This document shows positions 6,010-9,446 of a DNA stretch of 9,446 nucleotides, one piece after another (the first letter of the stretch is position 1; each line of letters starts with the position of its first letter). The stretch comes from Deltaproteobacteria bacterium (lineage in GTDB: Bacteria; Desulfobacterota; UBA8473): contig JAUXFK010000109.1 in assembly GCA_030623035.1 (NCBI GenBank), positions 1-9,446 of the forward strand, read 5' to 3'. The notes below the pieces were generated by a model. That model saw only the letters and a program-made list of their open reading frames with translations. It was not told the DNA's origin and made no database searches. Both the position numbers and the translations under genes were made by a program.

Positions 6010-6153
6010 ATGGAATTGAATATGCAAGAACAATCTGTGAGTATCATTGAAGACTTTTTCCTGAATGAATCGGAAGAGGACCTGTTTGATTTCCTTGAAG
6101 AAGTGCTTAAAAAGCCTCTTTTAGAGAGGAATGAGTGGATTACGAATGAGTGA
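6010..6153 (+). CDS. Second small acidic protein, coupled to the previous gene
   Basis: A 47-residue frame begins with ATG immediately after the TAA of the upstream small gene (TAAATG), which suggests translational coupling; there is no separate strong ribosome binding site. The protein (MELNMQEQSVSIIEDFF…) is dominated by acidic helix-forming stretches such as ESEEDLFDFLEEVLKK. After the TGA at 6151-6153 the same frame continues for 21 codons (REVVWDIVKHGKPRWKISSG…) to a TAG at 6217-6219, so a nonsense mutation that shortened a longer protein is possible. An internal ATG at 6022 is an alternative start. The family is not recognised. Confidence 0.4.
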   Translation: MELNMQEQSVSIIEDFFLNESEEDLFDFLEEVLKKPLLERNEWITNE

Positions 6154-6269
6154 CGAGAGGTAGTTTGGGATATCGTAAAACACGGTAAGCCTCGCTGGAA
6201 GATCAGCTCTGGCGGTTAGCGGCGAGAAGAGCGAAGCACAATGGGGTGCTGTTAATACTTGATTATGAC

Positions 6270-6300
6270 AAAGGTGTCCATCAAAAGGGCACCTTTTTTT
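6270..6300 (+). terminator. Intrinsic terminator of the small-gene operon
   Basis: AAAGGTGTCC (6270-6279) pairs with GGGCACCTTT (6287-6296) with one G-U pair and a 7-nt loop, ending in seven T. It is almost the same sequence as the leader terminator at 4180-4212, in the opposite orientation. Confidence 0.85.
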
Positions 6301-6556
6301 GACAGGATGTACGGTAACTTCTCAATAAGTCTCCGGGCAGCCGCGGGAGTCCAGTGAATTTTTGCAATATAGATGCCTTACCCCAACTTCTTGAAAACTT
6401 ACGATATGCGGGATGACCAGGATATAAGAGAGTAAAGAAATCATGTAAATCCTGCCCGCCCTGGTGCGACTCGTTCACATATATTGATCCAGACCAGGCA
6501 TCATTCCAAACGTGGCTTGTTGAGTATGGAGTATTGATGATCGGTCTGGAAAAGGG
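6281..6556 (-). pseudogene. Unrecognised 91-codon open frame, possible gene fragment
   Basis: The minus strand is open from after a TAA at 6559-6557 to a TGA at 6283-6281. The translation (…IINTPYSTSHVWNDAWSG, SIYVNESHQGGQDLHDFF, TLLYPGHPAYRK…) has a protein-like mix with many aromatic residues, but I know no family for it. The only usual start inside is a GTG at 6478 without a good ribosome binding site, and the 3' end runs into the terminator at 6270-6300. It is more likely a decayed fragment or chance than a working gene. Confidence 0.2.
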
Positions 6557-6611
6557 TTAATCCTATTAAAAGAGTCCGCCCGAAGGGCGCTAAGTTCAAA
6601 AGAATATAATA
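6301..6611. other. Noncoding or decayed stretch
   Basis: Apart from the unrecognised minus-strand open frame, this stretch holds only a small G+C hairpin, CGCCC-GAA-GGGCG (6577-6589), and a TATAAT at 6605-6610 that could be a -10 box for the next gene but lacks a matching -35. No other coding frame is convincing. Confidence 0.45.
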
Positions 6612-6642
6612 TTTGAATTGACTGTATTATACTCAATTCAAA
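6612..6642 (+). promoter_or_regulatory. 31-bp palindrome at the ribosome binding site of the zinc-finger gene
   Basis: TTTGAATTGA (6612-6621) and TCAATTCAAA (6633-6642) are a perfect 10-bp inverted repeat with an 11-bp centre. It ends at the start of the AAGGAG ribosome binding site (6641-6646) and lies just after a TATAAT (6605-6610). This position suits an operator or a leader hairpin that controls access to the ribosome binding site. The regulator is unknown. Confidence 0.55.
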
Positions 6643-6651
6643 GGAGATAAA

Positions 6652-6981
6652 GTGTCTTCTTATTTTGATAACATGACGCATAAAATTTTTAAAAGAAAGA
6701 AGCTTTTAAATGTTAGAGAAGCACGATGCGAAATTATATCTATCAATGATGCTAGAAAAAAAGTGGGGTTACCAATATTAATCTCTAAAAAAAGAAAATG
6801 TATTGTCTGTGGAGAAGCTTTTAGATCTATCGATGCTTCCCATAGAGTATGCAATAAATGCCGTCCAAAATGGGAAAGGAAAAGAGACGATCTAGAAAAG
6901 GCCTTTATCGATATCGAAGATGCAGATACTTTTGATATTCAGGAGGTGGATGAGCTGAGTATTTTTGAAGATATCGAATAA
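6652..6981 (+). CDS. Small C4 zinc-finger protein
   Basis: A 109-residue protein of unknown role. The GTG start at 6652 is supported by AAGGAG five bases upstream; an ATG at 6673 (residue 8) is the fallback. Residues 9-35 are basic (KIFKRKKLLNVREAR). C50 and C53 (CIVC) and C67 and C70 (CNKC) form a CX2C-X13-CX2C zinc-ribbon-like site. The tail from about residue 79 is highly acidic (DDLEKAFIDIEDADTF…). A basic front, metal site and acidic tail suit a small nucleic-acid-binding or adaptor protein, often found in accessory regions; that is inference. It stands alone, with a palindrome covering its translation start region, and no terminator is clear downstream. Confidence 0.65.
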   Translation: MSSYFDNMTHKIFKRKKLLNVREARCEIISINDARKKVGLPILISKKRKCIVCGEAFRSIDASHRVCNKCRPKWERKRDDLEKAFIDIEDADTFDIQEVDELSIFEDIE

Positions 6982-7123
6982 AACACTAACATTCCTTATT
7001 TATCTATTCAAAGTCCAGTCTGGAAATCACTTATACCTCCAATAATTTCATATAAAATTTTACGATTAAAAAAACCTTCGAAAAAAGGGTAAACTGTGTT
7101 ATAGAATTTGTTGTTATCTCATT

Positions 7124-7152
7124 TTGTAGATGACTCTTTTCAGGTTTATATT
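7124..7152 (+). promoter_or_regulatory. Weak candidate promoter for the acyl-CoA dehydrogenase gene
   Basis: TTGTAG (7124-7129) is followed after 17 bp by TATATT (7147-7152). Both boxes are imperfect. The position, about 25 bp before the start codon, is close but workable. Confidence 0.3.
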
Positions 7153-7175
7153 TGTTAATATAGGAGAGATTGAAG

Positions 7176-8321
7176 ATGGCAAATGATATCTATAAAGAAG
7201 AACACAGAATCTTTCGCGAAACATTTAAGAAATTTATGGAAAAGGAGATTGTGCCTTATATTGAGGAGTGGGAAGAAAAAGGAGTTGTGCCTAAAGAGGT
7301 CTGGTACAAAAGTGGTAAACAAGGTTTTATTTGCCCTTGGGCAGATGAAAAATACGGAGGTTTCAACGCAGGATTCGAATATTCGGCGATTATTGCAGAA
7401 GAATTAGCAAGAGCAGGGGCGAGTTGTTTTGGATTGAGTGCCCACGGTGACATTGTAGCGCATTATATTAACGATTTTGGAAGCGAGGAACAAAAGTCAA
7501 AATGGTTGCCAAAATGTGTGTCAGGCCATTGTATTACTTCGATAGCCATGACAGAACCCAATACAGGCTCGGACATTCAATCAATCCGTACCACAGCATT
7601 AAAAGATGGTGACTCATATATCCTCAATGGCCAAAAGATTTTTATAACCAATGGCTTAAATTGTGATCTGGCAGTCGTCGCGTGCAAGACAGATCCAAAG
7701 GCTGATCCACCTCATACCGGGATAAGCGTACTACTAGTAGAAGATGGGACTCCTGGATTCAGACACGACAGGAAACTCGACAAACTCGGCTTGCGAGGCC
7801 AGGATACAGCAGAGTTAATATTTGAAGATTGCCGTGTGCCAAAATCAAATATTTTGGGCGAAGAAGGGATGGCATTTGTACTAATGATGAAAAACCTTCA
7901 ACAAGAACGGCTTATAATAACGATAGGTGCGCAGGCGGGTACAGAAGAGCTTTTGAGGTCTACGATAGAATACTGTAAGACTCGAATCGTTTTTGGAAGA
8001 CCTGTAAGTAAATACCAACATAACACATTTAAAATCGTCGAGTTAGCGACAGAAGTAGAGTTAGGCAAGACTTTTTTAAATACACTTATAGCCGATCATA
8101 TCGCAGGAAAAGATATCGTAAAAAAGGTATCTATGGCAAAGTGGTGGATTTCGGAGATGGCAAACAGGGTTGCATACCATTGTCTACAACTCCATGGGGG
8201 ATACGGATTTATGGAAGAATATCCTGTAGCCAGAAGGTATCGTGATGCGAGGTCCCTTACATTCATTGGCGGTACCACTGAGATTATGAAAGTGATCATT
8301 GGACGAATGATGGGACTTTAA
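7176..8321 (+). CDS. Acyl-CoA dehydrogenase, LCAD/IVD-like active site
   Basis: A 381-residue flavoprotein of full family length that should oxidise an acyl-CoA to the trans-2-enoyl-CoA, passing electrons from FAD to an electron-transfer flavoprotein. Visible signatures are AMTEPNTGSDI (124-134) and QLHGGYGFMEEYPVARRYRD (338-357). The catalytic base is not at the usual medium/short-chain place: FIGGTTEIMK (363-372) has Gly where YEGT enzymes have Glu. Instead LQQERL (241-246) supplies E244, as in mammalian LCAD and isovaleryl-CoA dehydrogenase, and the segment from there to the end resembles LCAD. Chain length or branched substrate cannot be told from sequence alone. The ATG at 7176 is chosen because AGGAG (7162-7166) lies nine bases upstream; a TTG at 7170 is closer to it and less likely. 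No ETF genes are nearby. Confidence 0.92.
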   Translation: MANDIYKEEHRIFRETFKKFMEKEIVPYIEEWEEKGVVPKEVWYKSGKQGFICPWADEKYGGFNAGFEYSAIIAEELARAGASCFGLSAHGDIVAHYINDFGSEEQKSKWLPKCVSGHCITSIAMTEPNTGSDIQSIRTTALKDGDSYILNGQKIFITNGLNCDLAVVACKTDPKADPPHTGISVLLVEDGTPGFRHDRKLDKLGLRGQDTAELIFEDCRVPKSNILGEEGMAFVLMMKNLQQERLIITIGAQAGTEELLRSTIEYCKTRIVFGRPVSKYQHNTFKIVELATEVELGKTFLNTLIADHIAGKDIVKKVSMAKWWISEMANRVAYHCLQLHGGYGFMEEYPVARRYRDARSLTFIGGTTEIMKVIIGRMMGL

Positions 8322-8617
8322 ATAAAGAACACAGTTAATTGTTTAACCATCATAAGAAGCCAACAATATTTTATGATTTGAATCGTATTTTATTCACGAC
8401 TTAAATCAAATAACTAAAATTGGTTATTGACTTCCCTAAGCAAAAAAAATCGGTCACAGCAACGGAGGTCACATTATAACCCGTGCAAAACTCACTACAC
8501 CGCTTAAACATATGCACGCGTTATAATGTGACCTCCGCTTTTGTGTTAACTTAAAAATGTTCTTCAAAGACCATGCAAATCACTATCTGGCTAAATAATT
8601 AAAGAAAAGCTTCCTAA
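8322..8617. other. Intergenic spacer with a palindromic element
   Basis: The first 140 bp are A+T-rich with no clear structure. A long palindromic element occupies 8463-8537. The last 80 bp, before the phosphorylase gene, show no convincing promoter or strong ribosome binding site. No coding frame is seen. Confidence 0.55.
8463..8537. repeat. Near-perfect palindromic element, copy 2 (75 bp)
   Basis: Arms of 25 bp (8463-8487 and 8513-8537) match at 24 of 25 positions around a 25-nt centre. The inner part of the arm reads TTATAACCCGTGCA on the left and TGCACGCGTTATAA on the right. The right arm, read on the minus strand with one flanking base (8538), matches the left end of the element at 2255-2280 at 23 of 26 positions. 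As RNA it would be a long hairpin and could terminate transcription between the two flanking genes, though the following CTTTTG is a poor T-run. It may be a miniature mobile element. Confidence 0.75.
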
Positions 8618-9367
8618 ATGAAACAGATACATTTTCTTAATGAAGAATCGGTTATTATAGAGCCAAGAAGAGGCAAGACAGAATCAAATATTGAGGATAC
8701 CGTATTTTTATTTTTTTTACCAACAGACCTTAAGATCGCATTCAGTATATTGAGCGGCAAACAAAAAAAAAGAAGAATCGACTTTACTGAGCTATATGAA
8801 GTAAGTCAAGATGGTAAACGATTCTCTATTGCAGGGCCGGCAATGGGTGCACCAATCGCTGTAATTCTTATGGAGAGGTTGATTGCCTTAGGGGCTAAAA
8901 ATATAATTGGTGTGGGTTCATGCGGGTCTCTTCAAGAAAATATACATGTAGGAGACTATATCATCCCTGCTGAGGCGGTAGTTGAGGAAGGAACATCTCA
9001 ACATTATCCCCTAGACGACTCGACTCCGAAAGCAAGTGAAAAGATCATTGGTTTTCTCAAGAGTTGCTGCCACTTTAAAGGTTTGACCTTTACAATGGGA
9101 AAGGTGTGGACAACAGATGCTCCATTTCGTGAAACTCTTAAGAAGATCTTTGCATATAAGAATCAAAATGTCTTAGGGGTTGAAATGGAAATGTCTGCGC
9201 TCCTTACTGTTGGCGCATTTAGAGGAATAGATGTGGGAGGATTCCTGGTTGTTTCAGACGAACTATCTACTCTTAAATGGAAACCCGGATTTGGTGGAGA
9301 TAGGTACACTTCAGCAATGAAGACGGCTTGTGAGGCACTTTTGCTCAATACAAAAACTATTGATTAA
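8618..9367 (+). CDS. Nucleoside phosphorylase-family protein (PNP/UDP type)
   Basis: A 249-residue cytosolic enzyme of the hexameric PNP/uridine phosphorylase superfamily, which splits nucleosides with phosphate into base and ribose-1-phosphate for salvage. Motifs: AGPAMGAPIAVILMERL (72-88); GVGSCGSLQENIHVGD (98-113), the glycine-rich phosphate region; TTDAPFRET (165-173); GVEMEMSAL (187-195), whose Glu-Met-Glu contacts ribose; and VVSDEL (211-216), with the Asp that in purine enzymes protonates the base. The length is normal. Whether it prefers purines, uridine or a thio-nucleoside cannot be settled by eye. The ATG at 8618 has only an A-rich AAAGAAAAG upstream, a weak ribosome binding site, and no better start lies nearby. 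It is probably a single-gene unit, and its stop is 13 bp before a long inverted repeat. Confidence 0.85.
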   Translation: MKQIHFLNEESVIIEPRRGKTESNIEDTVFLFFLPTDLKIAFSILSGKQKKRRIDFTELYEVSQDGKRFSIAGPAMGAPIAVILMERLIALGAKNIIGVGSCGSLQENIHVGDYIIPAEAVVEEGTSQHYPLDDSTPKASEKIIGFLKSCCHFKGLTFTMGKVWTTDAPFRETLKKIFAYKNQNVLGVEMEMSALLTVGAFRGIDVGGFLVVSDELSTLKWKPGFGGDRYTSAMKTACEALLLNTKTID

Positions 9368-9380
9368 ATAAAAGGAAAAG

Positions 9381-9446
9381 GTATTATTTTAGCCTTATGA
9401 AACAGAAAGCACTAGCCAAGCTTCAACGGCAATCAAATTTTAACCC
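9381..9446 (-). repeat. 66-bp repeat, inverted copy of 2340-2405, cut by the window edge
   Basis: The reverse complement matches 2340-2405 at 65 of 66 positions. The last 20 bases (9427-9446) are the end of a third copy of the palindromic element, which should continue past the window. On the plus strand the repeat also reads as open frame (YYFSLMKQKALAKLQRQ…), so it could be the tail of a mobile-element gene; that is a guess. Confidence 0.9.

Noticed and set aside
6151..6153. TGA read as selenocysteine in the second small gene
   Set aside because: No convincing SECIS hairpin follows, there is no redox context, and the frame ends again 21 codons later.
7072..7090. Terminator after the zinc-finger gene (CCTT-CGAAAA-AAGG)
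   Set aside because: The stem is only four pairs and no T-run follows.

Overview
The window looks like a piece of an A+T-leaning, gene-sparse bacterial chromosome, about 69% coding. The mix of an LCAD-like acyl-CoA dehydrogenase, an FMN/glutamate-synthase-like protein with an N-terminal cysteine cluster, a hotdog thioesterase-like protein and several dispersed palindromic repeats (one containing GTCATTCCTGCGAAAGCAGG) fits an uncultured Desulfobacterota-type anaerobe. That assignment is inference from gene style only. No tRNA, rRNA, CRISPR array or intact transposase is visible.

Layout. 1-268: an open frame running in from the window edge and crossing a dispersed hairpin repeat. 269-985 (+): hotdog thioesterase-like protein, convergent with and overlapping by 4 nt 982-1629 (-): secreted lytic transglycosylase. 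1630-2557: about 930 bp of noncoding DNA with several layers of repeats, a probable gene remnant and a strong terminator hairpin. 2558-4150 (-): FMN-binding glutamate-synthase-family protein, with a good promoter (4272-4300) and a 5' leader that contains a complete intrinsic terminator, so it may be controlled by attenuation. 4370-5422 (-): a degenerate KaiC/RecA-like domain fused to an XRE-type HTH. 5423-5811: a very A+T-rich divergent control region. 5842-6153 (+): two tiny adjacent genes closed by a terminator. 6301-6651: noncoding or decayed DNA ending in a 31-bp palindrome at the ribosome binding site of a small C4 zinc-finger protein (6652-6981, +). 7176-8321 (+): acyl-CoA dehydrogenase of the LCAD/IVD active-site type. 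8618-9367 (+): nucleoside phosphorylase-family protein.

Three observations stand out. First, the leader of the glutamate-synthase-like gene behaves on paper like an attenuator, and a nearly identical terminator lies inverted 2.1 kb away, so the two bracket the HTH-fusion/small-gene region. Second, the HTH fusion has lost its Walker A motif and sits at a divergent promoter with palindromes, together with two unrecognised small acidic genes. Third, a family of imperfect palindromic elements (2256-2359, 8463-8537 and one running off the right edge at 9427) shares the same end sequence; the first and last copies also share 46 bp of flank in inverted orientation, giving a 66-bp inverted repeat about 7 kb apart.

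Functionally, the thioesterase-like protein and the acyl-CoA dehydrogenase both point to acyl-CoA metabolism, but they are not in one operon. Most genes here appear to be single transcription units.
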